Of a stretch of 64,000 nt of DNA, positions 33,658 through 41,866 are shown piece by piece. Origin of the DNA: SIG307 sp964545045 (GTDB taxonomy: Bacteria; Bacillota; Clostridia; Lachnospirales; Lachnospiraceae); contig CAZJEN010000002.1 in the NCBI GenBank assembly GCA_964545045.1, positions 124,001-188,000 of the forward strand, in the 5' to 3' direction. A program made the translations under genes and the position numbers. The notes under the pieces are model-generated. The model was not told the origin of the DNA, did no database searches, and worked only from the letters and a program-made list of their open reading frames with translations. Every line of letters begins with the position of its first letter. Position 1 is the stretch's first letter.

Positions 33658-34530
33658 ATGAAGAAAAAAATAATTCCAGCCTTTACGGCAGCTCTTTTAA
33701 TGTTTTTGGCGGCAAGCTGCCAAAGAACGGAAGAGAACTGGGACGTACAGGCAACCAGACCACCGGTGGAGGCAGTGACGAATGCGCCGGCGCAGGAGAT
33801 TGAAGGAATAACAATGCCGGAAGGTGAGGAAGATAATTCGGCACAAGGAACAGAAGAGGAATCTTACGAATTAAGGTATTCTTTCTGTGAAGAAACAGAA
33901 GAGGAGAAAGACGGAGAGTTTGTATATTTTAGGTCCACGTTGTATTACCCGGTGTTCGAAGGCGAATGCGCAGAAGTAATGAATCGTTTTGTTGATTCGA
34001 TGACAGAGGCGTTCCGTGCGTACCTGCCGGAAGCGAAGGAAAATGCTAAATTCAATTATGAGGATTCTTTATCAGATGAATACGTTGATTCCATATTTCC
34101 GGAGGAAGAAACGTTTATTGTAAGCTGTTATTGGGAAACGGAACAGTACGTAACTTTGTTTGCGCAATGTATCAGCAACACCGGCGGAGTACATCCGAAT
34201 GTTGCTTGTCAGGCCTATGTGGTAGAGTTGGCGAAGGGGAGTCAGGAAAGACTGGAACGGATGTTGGAGCCGTACGGACTTACAACGGAGAACGTTGTGG
34301 CGTATACAACAGAGAAGATCCGAGCTGAGCACGGGGAAGATTTGTTTGTTTATGATAATCCGGATGATTTGGAAAAGGATGTACAACGGTTCGTGCAGAA
34401 CAATCAGTGGTATTTTAACGATAAAGGATTGGTTTTGTTTGCAAATCCATATGAAATCGCCGCATATGCTTACGGTATGATCGAATGTGAGATTTCCTAT
34501 GAGGAATTAGAACAAGGCTTGAAAAAATAA
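33658..34530 (+). CDS. Lipoprotein with DUF3298/RsiV-like domain
   Basis: 290 residues. Lipoprotein signal peptide with lipobox LAASC near residue 20, an acidic low-complexity linker (~24-65), then a domain with YFRSTLYYPVF, FVDSMTEAFRAYL, SCYWETEQYVTLFAQCISNTGGVHPN and a C-terminal FNDKGLVLFANPYEIAAYAYGMIECEI part (pieces: NTGGVHPN, LVLFANPYEIAAYA), which fits the DUF3298/DUF4163 fold seen in RsiV-type lysozyme-binding anti-sigma factors. No sigma-factor gene is adjacent. Either GTG 33655 or ATG 33658 could be the start. Confidence 0.7.
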   Translation: MKKKIIPAFTAALLMFLAASCQRTEENWDVQATRPPVEAVTNAPAQEIEGITMPEGEEDNSAQGTEEESYELRYSFCEETEEEKDGEFVYFRSTLYYPVFEGECAEVMNRFVDSMTEAFRAYLPEAKENAKFNYEDSLSDEYVDSIFPEEETFIVSCYWETEQYVTLFAQCISNTGGVHPNVACQAYVVELAKGSQERLERMLEPYGLTTENVVAYTTEKIRAEHGEDLFVYDNPDDLEKDVQRFVQNNQWYFNDKGLVLFANPYEIAAYAYGMIECEISYEELEQGLKK

Positions 34531-34595
34531 TCAAATGTGCTATACTGGTTAGGTAGGATAAATGTATTGTGTAAATATTTTTGTTTGCATAATGT
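34519..34595 (+). promoter_or_regulatory. Two tandem mscL promoters
   Basis: Distal: TTGAAA (34519), 16-bp spacer, TATACT (34541-34546), overlapping the lipoprotein gene end. Proximal: TTGTGT (34567), 17-bp spacer, TAATGT (34590-34595). Confidence 0.55.
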
Positions 34596-34619
34596 AAAAG
34601 TTTCTAAGGAGGACATACT

Positions 34620-35078
34620 ATGTTAAAGGAATTTAAGAAATTTGCACTCAAAGGTAATATGATTGATTTGGCAGTCGGTATGATTATCGGTACCGCATTC
34701 AACAAGCTGGTTTCGTCCCTTGTAAACGATATGTTTATGCCGGTGCTAGGTTTGCTGACCGGTAAGATTGATTTCGCAAAGCTTTACATTGCTTTGGACG
34801 GTAAGAAGTACGCGTCTCTTGCGGAAGCGGAAGAGCTTGGTGTGGCATGCTTTAAGTACGGTTCTTTTATTGCCGGCTTGATTGATTTTATCATTATGGC
34901 ATTTGTTGTATTCTTGTTCGTGAAGTGGATGAACAAGCTTCGTGACATGGGTAAGAAGGAAGAGGTAGCAGCTCCGGCAGCACCGACTACAAAGGTTTGT
35001 CCGTTCTGTAAGTCCGAAATTGCAATCGACGCAACCCGTTGCCCGCATTGTACTTCCGAGCAGCCGAAGGCAGAATAA
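34620..35078 (+). CDS. mscL: Large-conductance mechanosensitive channel MscL with C-terminal zinc ribbon
   Basis: 152 residues. N-terminal amphipathic helix and first pore helix (FALKGNMIDLAVGMIIGTAFNKLVSSLVND), an extracellular loop, second helix (FIAGLIDFIIMAFVVFLFVK), cytoplasmic helix MNKLRDMGKKEE, then an Ala/Pro linker and a C-terminal CPFC...12 residues...CPHC zinc ribbon (~125-143). The channel opens under membrane tension to release solutes. E. coli MscL (136 aa) lacks the ribbon; its role here is unknown. Confidence 0.93.
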   Translation: MLKEFKKFALKGNMIDLAVGMIIGTAFNKLVSSLVNDMFMPVLGLLTGKIDFAKLYIALDGKKYASLAEAEELGVACFKYGSFIAGLIDFIIMAFVVFLFVKWMNKLRDMGKKEEVAAPAAPTTKVCPFCKSEIAIDATRCPHCTSEQPKAE

Positions 35079-35099
35079 TAGTTTTTGGAGGCAGTTTTT

Positions 35100-36281
35100 A
35101 TGACAAAGATTGATATTATTTCCGGATTCTTAGGTGCCGGAAAGACCACCCTGATTAAGAAGCTTTTAGAAGAGGCTTATAAGGGAGAAAAGGTAGTTTT
35201 AATTGAGAACGAGTTCGGTGAAATCGGTATCGACGGCGGTTTCTTAAAGGATGCCGGCGTGGAGATTACAGAGATGAATTCCGGTTGTATTTGTTGTTCT
35301 TTGGTAGGTGATTTCGGCAAGTCCTTAAAGGAAGTGTTAGAGCGTTTTTCTCCGGACAGAGTCATTATTGAGCCGTCCGGCGTAGGCAAGCTTTCCGACG
35401 TTATCAAGGCGGTACAGGATGTACAGGAGGATTTACCGGACGCAAAGTTGAACAGCTTTTCTACGGTTGTAGATGTCTCTAAGGCGGCAATGTACATGAA
35501 GAATTTCGGTGAGTTCTTTAATAATCAGGTAGAGAGCGCCAAGACCATCATCTTAAGCCGTACTCAGAAGTATGATGCGGCTAAGACCGAGGTAGTGGTA
35601 GGTAAGCTTCGTGCCCAGAATCCGAAGGCGATTTTGATTACGACCGCATGGGATGAGATTGACGGTAAGGTAATTCTTTCTGCGATGGAGCAGCAGACTT
35701 CCTTCGAGAAGGAGCTTCTTGATGAGGCGCACCATCATCATGAGCATCACCATCACGAGCACGGTGAGGAATGCACCTGTGGTTGTCACGACCATGAGCA
35801 TCACCATCATCATGACCACGAGGACCATGAACATCACCACCATGAGCATCATCATCACGACCATGGTGAGGATTGCACCTGCGGCTGTCATGACCATGAG
35901 CATGAGCACCATCACCACCATGACCACGGTGAGGATTGCACCTGTGGCTGTCACGACCATGACCACGACCACCATCACGGACATCATCACCACCATCATG
36001 CGGATGAGGTGTTTACCAGCTGGGGTAAGGAAACTCCGCATAAGTATGATCGCGACACCATGCGTGAGATTTTAAATAAGCTTGCCAATACTGAGGAGTT
36101 CGGTGTGATTTTACGTGCGAAGGGTATGGTTCCGGCAACGGACGGTACTTGGATTTACTTTGACCTGACGCCGGGGGAATTTGAGCTTCGTGAGGGTCAG
36201 CCGGATTATACCGGACGTCTTTGCGTCATCGGTTCCAAGATTAAGGAAGATGCGCTGGAAACTTTATTTGAGTTGGCGTAA
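35100..36281 (+). CDS. COG0523/CobW-family GTPase with His/Cys repeat domain
   Basis: 393 residues. G1 motif SGFLGAGKTT near 9-18, family metal motif GCICCS near 63-68, EPSGVGK, then about 210-300 an extraordinary insert rich in His, Asp and Glu containing three repeats of HGE(E/D)CTCGCHDH flanked by His runs, then the CobW C-terminal domain (KGMVPATDGTWIYFDL). COG0523 GTPases insert or traffic Zn, Co, Ni or Fe. The CTCGC repeats suggest a metal-buffering arm combining thiol and imidazole ligands. Start ATG 35100 after TGGAGG. Followed 24 bp later by a second GTPase of the same superfamily. Confidence 0.88.
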   Translation: MTKIDIISGFLGAGKTTLIKKLLEEAYKGEKVVLIENEFGEIGIDGGFLKDAGVEITEMNSGCICCSLVGDFGKSLKEVLERFSPDRVIIEPSGVGKLSDVIKAVQDVQEDLPDAKLNSFSTVVDVSKAAMYMKNFGEFFNNQVESAKTIILSRTQKYDAAKTEVVVGKLRAQNPKAILITTAWDEIDGKVILSAMEQQTSFEKELLDEAHHHHEHHHHEHGEECTCGCHDHEHHHHHDHEDHEHHHHEHHHHDHGEDCTCGCHDHEHEHHHHHDHGEDCTCGCHDHDHDHHHGHHHHHHADEVFTSWGKETPHKYDRDTMREILNKLANTEEFGVILRAKGMVPATDGTWIYFDLTPGEFELREGQPDYTGRLCVIGSKIKEDALETLFELA

Positions 36282-36305
36282 TCGAAAATAGAGAGAGGTT
36301 CTACA

Positions 36306-37247
36306 ATGGAGATCCCTGTATATATTATTACCGGCTTTTTAGAAAGCGGTAAGACCACATTTATTAAAAACACGTTGGACGACCCGAATTTTGCTTCCGG
36401 AGAAAAGACCATTCTTTTGCTTTGCGAGGAGGGTATGGAGGAGTACGATACTGAGGCGTTGGAGAAGAATAACATTTTCGTAATTCCGGTGGAAAACGAA
36501 GAAGATTTGTCTCCAAGCTTTTTGAAAAAGTGTCAGACCGATTATCGTCCGGAGCGTGTCATGATTGAATTTAACGGCACCTGGAGTATGTCCGGCTTTA
36601 TTGAGAGAGGCATGCCGAGAGGCTGGGAACTGGCGCAGATGATTACCATGGCGGATGCCGGCACCTTTGAGGTGTATATGAGTAATATGCGCCAGATGAT
36701 GGCGGAGCAGATTAATTTCACGGAACTGGTGATTTTCAATCGTTGTACCGCGGATACGAAACGGAATACCTTCCGTAAGGCGGTAAGAGCACTGAATCGT
36801 CGTGCGCAGGTGCTTTTTGAGTCTGAGGACGGCGAAGACGGCTTTGACGATGAAATTGATTTGCCGTACGATTTAAATGCGGACATTATCGAGATTGAGG
36901 ATGATGATTACGGTATCTTTTATCTGGATGCCTTGGACCAGCCGCAGAAGTACGCAGGTAAAACTGTAAGATTCACTGCTATGGTGTACAAGGGCAGAGA
37001 TATTCCGAAGGGATTCTTTGTACCGGGACGTTTTGCCATGACCTGTTGTGCGGACGACATTGGCTTTGTGGGCATGCTTTGCAAAGGTCCGCAGGCAGAT
37101 AATTTTAAATTACGTGACTGGGTAAAGGTAACGGCGAAGGTTGCGGTAGAGTACCAGAGAGAATACGGCGGGGAAGGTCCTGTCCTGTATCTTGTGGACA
37201 TGGTGCATACGGCAAAACCGAAGGAGCACCTGATTTATATGAATTAG
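36306..37247 (+). CDS. CobW-like GTPase fused to a YcgQ/DUF1980-type C-terminal domain
   Basis: 313 residues. N-terminal G1 motif GFLESGKTTF near 10 with CobW-like layout (VMIEFNGTW, then LVIFNRCTAD in place of the NKxD region), but the CxCC metal motif is absent (the region reads LLLCEEGMEEYD). The C-terminal ~100 residues (GKTVRFTAMVYKG, FVPGRFAMTCCADDIGFVGMLCKG) match the second domain of YcgQ-type proteins (TIGR03943/DUF1980), which normally sit with YcgR permeases. Neighbouring gene pair suggests a two-GTPase metal-trafficking unit; the metal is unknown. Confidence 0.75.
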   Translation: MEIPVYIITGFLESGKTTFIKNTLDDPNFASGEKTILLLCEEGMEEYDTEALEKNNIFVIPVENEEDLSPSFLKKCQTDYRPERVMIEFNGTWSMSGFIERGMPRGWELAQMITMADAGTFEVYMSNMRQMMAEQINFTELVIFNRCTADTKRNTFRKAVRALNRRAQVLFESEDGEDGFDDEIDLPYDLNADIIEIEDDDYGIFYLDALDQPQKYAGKTVRFTAMVYKGRDIPKGFFVPGRFAMTCCADDIGFVGMLCKGPQADNFKLRDWVKVTAKVAVEYQREYGGEGPVLYLVDMVHTAKPKEHLIYMN

Positions 37248-37257
37248 GAGCGCGACT

Positions 37258-38115
37258 ATGAATTTCAAACAGATAGGCAGAAGAAAGAGTATCCATTGTA
37301 TAGTTACGTTGGAAAGAGTTCTGAAAACTGCCTGTCTGTTTTTTTGTGTTGCGGGAATTCTTGCGATAACTTTAATGCGGACTGAAGGTGTCGGAGTTTT
37401 GAGAGACCGGAAGAAGATCATGATTACGGCTCACAGGGGAGCTTCTCACGGTGCACCGGAAAATACGCGGGCTTCCGTTGCGTTGGCAATCGCTGAAGGG
37501 GCCGATTACGCGGAAATCGATGTGCGATTGACTGAGGACGGAATTCCCGTATTGATGCATGACCGGGCATTGTTTCGTACCACGGGGATTGTAAATGATG
37601 TTGATAAGATAACTTATGCGGAATTGACTTCCTATGATGTGGGTAGGAGATATGCGAAAGAATTCGCAGGAGAAACTGTTCCTTCCTTAGCGGAAATTTT
37701 TGAAGAGTACGGAAGAAAAATAAGGTTTAATATTGAACTGAAGGATGGAAACAGCAGTGAATTGGCAGAGGCGGTAGTGTCATTGATCGAGCTTTACGGG
37801 TTAGAAGAGCGGTGCGTGGTAACCTCCGCTCTTTATGAACAGCTGGAATACGTGAAACAAGCCAATGAAAGTATAAAAACCGGATATATCCTTTCCTTGG
37901 TATACGGTGAGGTGTTCGGATATGATGCGGCGGACTTTTTCAGTATTAAATCCGAGTGTATTACGGAACAACTGGTAAAAGGTGCACATGCAAAGGGGAA
38001 GGAAGTACATGCATGGACCGTGAATAAAGGCTATGAGATAGAGCGAATGCAGGAGCTGGGTGTGGATAATATTATTACGGACAACCCGGCATATGTAAGA
38101 GAAATGCTCCGATGA
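37258..38115 (+). CDS. Membrane-anchored glycerophosphodiester phosphodiesterase
   Basis: 285 residues. One membrane helix (~24-41), then a GDPD TIM barrel: AHRGASHGAPENT (near 60, catalytic His and substrate Arg), EIDVRLTEDGIPVLMHD (metal Glu/Asp and second His), NIELKDG, and C-terminal HAWTVN and NIITDNP. Cleaves glycerophosphodiesters to glycerol-3-phosphate and an alcohol; the anchor places it at the cell surface. 10 bp after the GTPase gene. Confidence 0.88.
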   Translation: MNFKQIGRRKSIHCIVTLERVLKTACLFFCVAGILAITLMRTEGVGVLRDRKKIMITAHRGASHGAPENTRASVALAIAEGADYAEIDVRLTEDGIPVLMHDRALFRTTGIVNDVDKITYAELTSYDVGRRYAKEFAGETVPSLAEIFEEYGRKIRFNIELKDGNSSELAEAVVSLIELYGLEERCVVTSALYEQLEYVKQANESIKTGYILSLVYGEVFGYDAADFFSIKSECITEQLVKGAHAKGKEVHAWTVNKGYEIERMQELGVDNIITDNPAYVREMLR

Positions 38116-38181
38116 TGCAACATTTCCGGAGACCGCCGTATTATATCAGTAGAATGTCAATGAGCATAAACGGAGGTTTGT

Positions 38182-38967
38182 ATGGCGGTAACAGTGGCGT
38201 TGGATGCTGGACACGGCGGGTATGACAGTGGAGCGGTGGAAAACGGAAGAAGAGAGAAGGATGATAATTTGGCGCTGACTCTTGCAGTAGGAGAGATTTT
38301 GCAAAGAAACGGCGTGAATGTTGTATTTACAAGAACCGAGGATGTATATGATTCTCCGGTAAGAAAGGCTCAGATTGCAAATGAGTCCGGGGCGGATTAT
38401 TTTATTTCCTTCCACCGGAATTCCAGTCCGGTGAACAACCAGTATTCCGGAGTGGAGACGCTTTTATATGATGAGAACGGCGTCAAAGCGGATATTGCCC
38501 GGGCAATCAATTCTGAGCTGGCGGAGGTGGGCTTTAATGATTTGGGACTCAATATCCGCAGGGATTTGGCGGTGCTTCGTCGTACTCAGATGCCGGCACT
38601 TTTGGTAGAAGTAGGGTTCATCAATACGGATGCGGATAATGCCCTTCTGGACGCACGGTTTGATGATGTGGCCCAGGCCATTGCCAACGGCGTATTGCAG
38701 ACTATCGGCGGAGAAATCGGGCCGGGACAGGGGCAGCAAATGCCGACGTCGGAGGCTTATGCGGTACAGGTGGGATTGTTCCGGAATCCGGAGAATGCGG
38801 ACAATTTGTACCGGGAATTGGTGGCTCTCGGGATCCCGGCAGACATTTCCCGTAGCGGCAGTTTTTATGCGGTACGGGCAGGACGGACGGAGAGTTTGAA
38901 CGAAGCGGTGGCACTGCAACAGGAGCTGCAGCAGCTGGGCTATGATACGTTGGTAGTTACACTATAA
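38182..38967 (+). CDS. N-acetylmuramoyl-L-alanine amidase (Amidase_3) with SPOR domain
   Basis: 261 residues. Zinc ligands and active-site pieces of Amidase_3: DAGHGGYDSGA (His 11 region), a Glu in GRREKDDNL, ISFHRNSS, and catalytic Glu in LLVEVGFINTD. Residues ~190-261 form a SPOR-like domain (AYAVQVGLFRNPENADNLYREL...GSFYAVRAG) that binds denuded glycan strands. No signal peptide is visible, so it may act in the mother cell during lysis or leave by another route. Start ATG 38182 after CGGAGG. Stop abuts the stop of the convergent gene with no gap. Confidence 0.9.
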   Translation: MAVTVALDAGHGGYDSGAVENGRREKDDNLALTLAVGEILQRNGVNVVFTRTEDVYDSPVRKAQIANESGADYFISFHRNSSPVNNQYSGVETLLYDENGVKADIARAINSELAEVGFNDLGLNIRRDLAVLRRTQMPALLVEVGFINTDADNALLDARFDDVAQAIANGVLQTIGGEIGPGQGQQMPTSEAYAVQVGLFRNPENADNLYRELVALGIPADISRSGSFYAVRAGRTESLNEAVALQQELQQLGYDTLVVTL

Positions 38968-39384
38968 CTATTTTTTGCAGAGAATCCGCTCGAACAGAAG
39001 TCCCGCAGCGGCCCAGCAGGGAACGTAATCCAGCCGGATCACCCCTTTGTAATTCAGCTTTGCTTTGCTGTAGTCCCACGGGCAGGCGTTGTAGCGTTTT
39101 AGAAGAATTCCGCTGGTGTATTCGCAGCCTATGATGGCAGAAGCATATATAGCACTGCGGAACAGGGCAGATTTTGATTTGATGTGCTTGTAGACGGCAG
39201 GAATAAAGGCTGCCATACCGTAAATCGGAAACATCCACACCGAGGTGTGGCATAAAAGGCGTTTGTCCTTGGTCCGCTCTTTGAAGGAGCCGAGGCCGGT
39301 CCAAAAGCATTCCAGACACCAGCCGATGAGGCCACATCGGATAAAGTCGGAGCCGAAGCGGCTCACGGGACGTAAAATATGCAT
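38968..39384 (-). CDS. PF06541-type membrane protein (putative ABC transporter type IV family)
   Basis: 138 residues with about four hydrophobic segments. C-terminal pattern CEYTSGILLKRYNACPWDYSKAKLNYKGVIRLDYVPCWAAAGL (pieces: CPWDYS, GVIRLDYVPCWA) is characteristic of PF06541 proteins. Function not established. Start ATG at 39384 follows AGGAGG directly; the frame extends 14 codons further upstream but that would include the site. The AGGAGG lies inside the 3' arm of a 16-bp hairpin that also ends the upstream tyrA transcript. Confidence 0.7.
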   Translation of the reverse strand: MHILRPVSRFGSDFIRCGLIGWCLECFWTGLGSFKERTKDKRLLCHTSVWMFPIYGMAAFIPAVYKHIKSKSALFRSAIYASAIIGCEYTSGILLKRYNACPWDYSKAKLNYKGVIRLDYVPCWAAAGLLFERILCKK

Positions 39385-39450
39385 AAAAAAACCTCCTGTA
39401 TACTTCTTAGTCATAGTATCTTCCAATGACAGGAAAGTATACGGGAGGTT
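39385..39450 (-). terminator. tyrA terminator whose 3' arm contains the next gene's ribosome binding site
   Basis: 16-bp stem: plus-strand AACCTCCTGTATACTT (39390-39405) pairs with AAGTATACGGGAGGTT (39435-39450), one G-U pair, 29-nt loop. On the minus strand it is followed by T6 and then the ATG of the PF06541 gene, and the AGGAGG is buried in the stem. On the plus strand it is followed by TTCTTTT, so it may terminate both ways. Confidence 0.8.
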
Positions 39451-39471
39451 TTCTTTTGCATTTACAAGGAC

Positions 39472-40563
39472 TTACCGGTACACCGTGAATCGATTATCGC
39501 TTAATAATGTGTAAGCCCGCTCCAACGCGTCTCTGTCATAAAACTCGATACGGAGCGCACCCTGTTCGTAAGCGCGGTTGTGGACGATACCGATATTTTT
39601 CAAGCTGATACCGTGTACCGCCAGAAGGGTGGCAAAGGTGGCAATGGCACCGGCCTCGTCCCGAAGGTCCGCATGAAGGACAAAGGACTCCGGCAGAGCG
39701 CCTTTTCGCTCCTGCAGGGAACTGCGGAATTCTCCGGCTTCGGAAAATAGGGAACGAATTGCCTCTTTGTTGGCGGAAACAAGAGCCTGTTCCGCCTCGG
39801 TCAAAAGCGAAATATATCGACGCAAGGTCGGAAGGACAAAGGCGGTATTAGCGGATAAAATGCTTTCCCAAAGAGAAGGGGAAGAGGATGCTATCCGGGT
39901 GATGTCCTTAAAGCCGCCTGCCGCCAGAAGTCGCATGGTATCCGCATCCTCTGAGGTACGGACCAGGTTAACCAACTGTGCCGCGATGACGTGAGGCACA
40001 TGACTGATGGCCGCTACAGCATCATCATGCTCGCCCGGAGAGAGTACCACCGGGATAGATTTTATCTGCCTTACCAAAGAAAGGAATGTATCTACCCGTT
40101 CCTGCGGACAAGCCTCGGTCAAGGTGATGGCGTAGTAAGCATTCTCCATAAGGAGAGCGTTACTGTTGGCAAAACCGGTACGCTCGGAGCCGGTCATGGG
40201 GTGTCCGCCGATAAATTGTGAAGACAGTCCGGCTGCCTCTGCAGCGGCATGAATGCCGGATTTTACACTGCCTACGTCCGTAAGAATTGTCTTATTCGAA
40301 ATGATTTTTGCCAGCTCCGGCAGATAGGAAATGTTGCAGTCTACCGGGGCGCATAGGAAAATATAGTCGCAATCGGAAAGCTCGGTCAGGGAATAAACAA
40401 CATCATTCAAAACTCCTGCCTCAAATGCACTGCGCAAATCCTCAGAAAGCGCAGGATTGCGGGAATAAGCCAGAATTTTACGGGAAGAATCCGTTTCCCG
40501 CAGGGCGCGGGCAATGGAACCGCCGATTAAGCCGAGACCGATAAATCCAAACTGAGTTTCCAT
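39472..40563 (-). CDS. tyrA: Prephenate dehydrogenase with ACT domain
   Basis: 363 residues. N-terminal NAD-binding GFIGLGLIGGSIARAL, FLCAPVD, TDVGSVKSGI, catalytic-region GGHPMTGSERTGF and HDDAVAAISHVPHVIA; residues ~290-363 are an ACT domain (HADLRDEAGAIATFATLLAVHGISLKNIGI in pieces), likely for tyrosine feedback. Converts prephenate to 4-hydroxyphenylpyruvate. Start ATG with AAGGAG eight bases upstream; GTG nine bases earlier overlaps that site. 13 bp after aroF on the same strand. Confidence 0.93.
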   Translation of the reverse strand: METQFGFIGLGLIGGSIARALRETDSSRKILAYSRNPALSEDLRSAFEAGVLNDVVYSLTELSDCDYIFLCAPVDCNISYLPELAKIISNKTILTDVGSVKSGIHAAAEAAGLSSQFIGGHPMTGSERTGFANSNALLMENAYYAITLTEACPQERVDTFLSLVRQIKSIPVVLSPGEHDDAVAAISHVPHVIAAQLVNLVRTSEDADTMRLLAAGGFKDITRIASSSPSLWESILSANTAFVLPTLRRYISLLTEAEQALVSANKEAIRSLFSEAGEFRSSLQERKGALPESFVLHADLRDEAGAIATFATLLAVHGISLKNIGIVHNRAYEQGALRIEFYDRDALERAYTLLSDNRFTVYR

Positions 40564-40576
40564 GGAAAACACTCCT

Positions 40577-41593
40577 TTATAAAAGCTGCTTGCCCATCAG
40601 TGCAGAAAGCGGGCGAAGTTCGTTGCAAAGTTCTTCAAACTGCGGGAAGGTAAGAGACTGCGGACCATCGGAAAGTGCTTTTTCCGGACACGGGTGAGTC
40701 TCAATCATAAGGCCGTCGGCACCTGCGGCAACCGCAGCAAAGGCCATCGGCTTTACGTAGTCTCTGACACCGGTAGCATGGCTCGGGTCAACGATAATCG
40801 GAAGGTGACTCATTTTGTGAATGACCGGAACTGCCGACAAATCCAAGGTATTACGGGTGGCTGTTTCAAAGGTACGGATGCCGCGCTCACAAAGGACAAC
40901 ATTCGGATTGCCTTCCGCGAGAATGTACTCCGCAGCATTTAACCACTCATCAAAGGTGGCGGAAAGACCGCGCTTTAATAATACCGGAAGTCCGGATTTG
41001 CCCACTTCCTTTAACAAATAGAAGTTCTGCATGTTACGGGCACCGATTTGTAACATATCCACATACTTTACGGCAGTTTCTACCGCAGCCTGACTGGTAA
41101 CCTCGCAAACCACCGGAAGTCCGGTAGCGTCCTTTGCTTCCTTCATCAGACGAAGGCCGTCTTCTTCCATACCCTGGAAGGAGTACGGGGAGGTACGCGG
41201 CTTGTAAGCACCGCCGCGAAGAATCTGAGCACCGGCCTTTTTTATGGCAATTGCGGTTTCTAAAACCTGCTCCTCGGACTCTACGGCACAGGGACCGGAC
41301 ATGATGACCAGCTTGTCACCGCCGATTTCTACATTACCAACCTTCACAACGGTCGGTTCGGGATGGAACTTTCGATTGGCAAGCTTATAGCTTTCAGTAA
41401 CGGAAACGATACGGTCAACACCTTCCTTAATCTCAAGATTCTTATCAGCCAGAACATTTTTGTTACCTACCACACCGATAATGGTGACCTCGTGACCATG
41501 GGAAAGGTGCGTTTCCAGGCCCTGACTTTCTACGAAAGAAACGACGTTGTTAATTGCCTCCGTGGAAGCGTTCGGTTTCATTACAATAATCAT
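40577..41593 (-). CDS. aroF: DAHP synthase (3-deoxy-7-phosphoheptulonate synthase, AroF/AroA-beta type)
   Basis: 338 residues: N-terminal ~70-residue ferredoxin-like regulatory domain (MIIVMKPNAS..), then the TIM barrel with IMSGPCAVESEEQ, LRGGAYKPRTSPYSFQG, QIGARNMQNF, LLKRGLSAT, DPSHATG and ETHPCPEKALSDGPQS. First step of the shikimate pathway. With tyrA next, the unit is biased to tyrosine/phenylalanine supply. Own promoter at 41646, ~50-nt leader, no T-box. Confidence 0.95.
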   Translation of the reverse strand: MIIVMKPNASTEAINNVVSFVESQGLETHLSHGHEVTIIGVVGNKNVLADKNLEIKEGVDRIVSVTESYKLANRKFHPEPTVVKVGNVEIGGDKLVIMSGPCAVESEEQVLETAIAIKKAGAQILRGGAYKPRTSPYSFQGMEEDGLRLMKEAKDATGLPVVCEVTSQAAVETAVKYVDMLQIGARNMQNFYLLKEVGKSGLPVLLKRGLSATFDEWLNAAEYILAEGNPNVVLCERGIRTFETATRNTLDLSAVPVIHKMSHLPIIVDPSHATGVRDYVKPMAFAAVAAGADGLMIETHPCPEKALSDGPQSLTFPQFEELCNELRPLSALMGKQLL

Positions 41594-41645
41594 AATTCTA
41601 TCTCCTCTGTGATACTGTAGTCAAATAAAGTATTGCTTTACATTT

Positions 41646-41674
41646 ATTGTAACCCTGGTTTTGTATTTTGTCAA
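41646..41674 (-). promoter_or_regulatory. aroF-tyrA promoter
   Basis: Minus strand TTGACA (41674-41669), 17-bp spacer, TACAAT (41651-41646). A perfect palindrome GCTTTAAAGC (41684-41693) sits 9 bp upstream of the -35. Confidence 0.8.
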
Positions 41675-41796
41675 CGCTTTTTTGCTTTAAAGCGCAACGG
41701 TTTAAAGTGACAATATGGAAAACGCGCATAAATGCGGGAAAAACAGAAGAGTAATGTAAGTCATGTAAGGAATTATTGCAGACTATGCACAGGGTA

Positions 41797-41824
41797 TTGC
41801 GAAAAAAAATTTTTTGTGTATGAT
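41797..41824 (+). promoter_or_regulatory. Promoter of the LytTR gene
   Basis: TTGCGA (41797-41802), 16-bp spacer of A/T tracts, TATGAT (41819-41824). Supports the downstream TTG start rather than a longer frame. Confidence 0.55.
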
Positions 41825-41866
41825 AAACTTAACGAGCTCGATTGGAATCGGAAGGAGGAGCGGGAG

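Noticed and set aside
35553..36041. 162-codon minus-strand frame rich in Met and Val opposite the His-rich repeats
   Set aside because: Composition is simply the complement of His/Asp codons; no start signal.
41594..41650. T-box or other riboswitch leader for aroF
   Set aside because: The promoter is only about 50 bp from the start codon, leaving no space for a T-box; no specifier or terminator structure is visible.
41732..41866. Longer N-terminus for the LytTR regulator
   Set aside because: A promoter and the AGGAGG site for the TTG start lie within this stretch, and the extra residues are not family-like.
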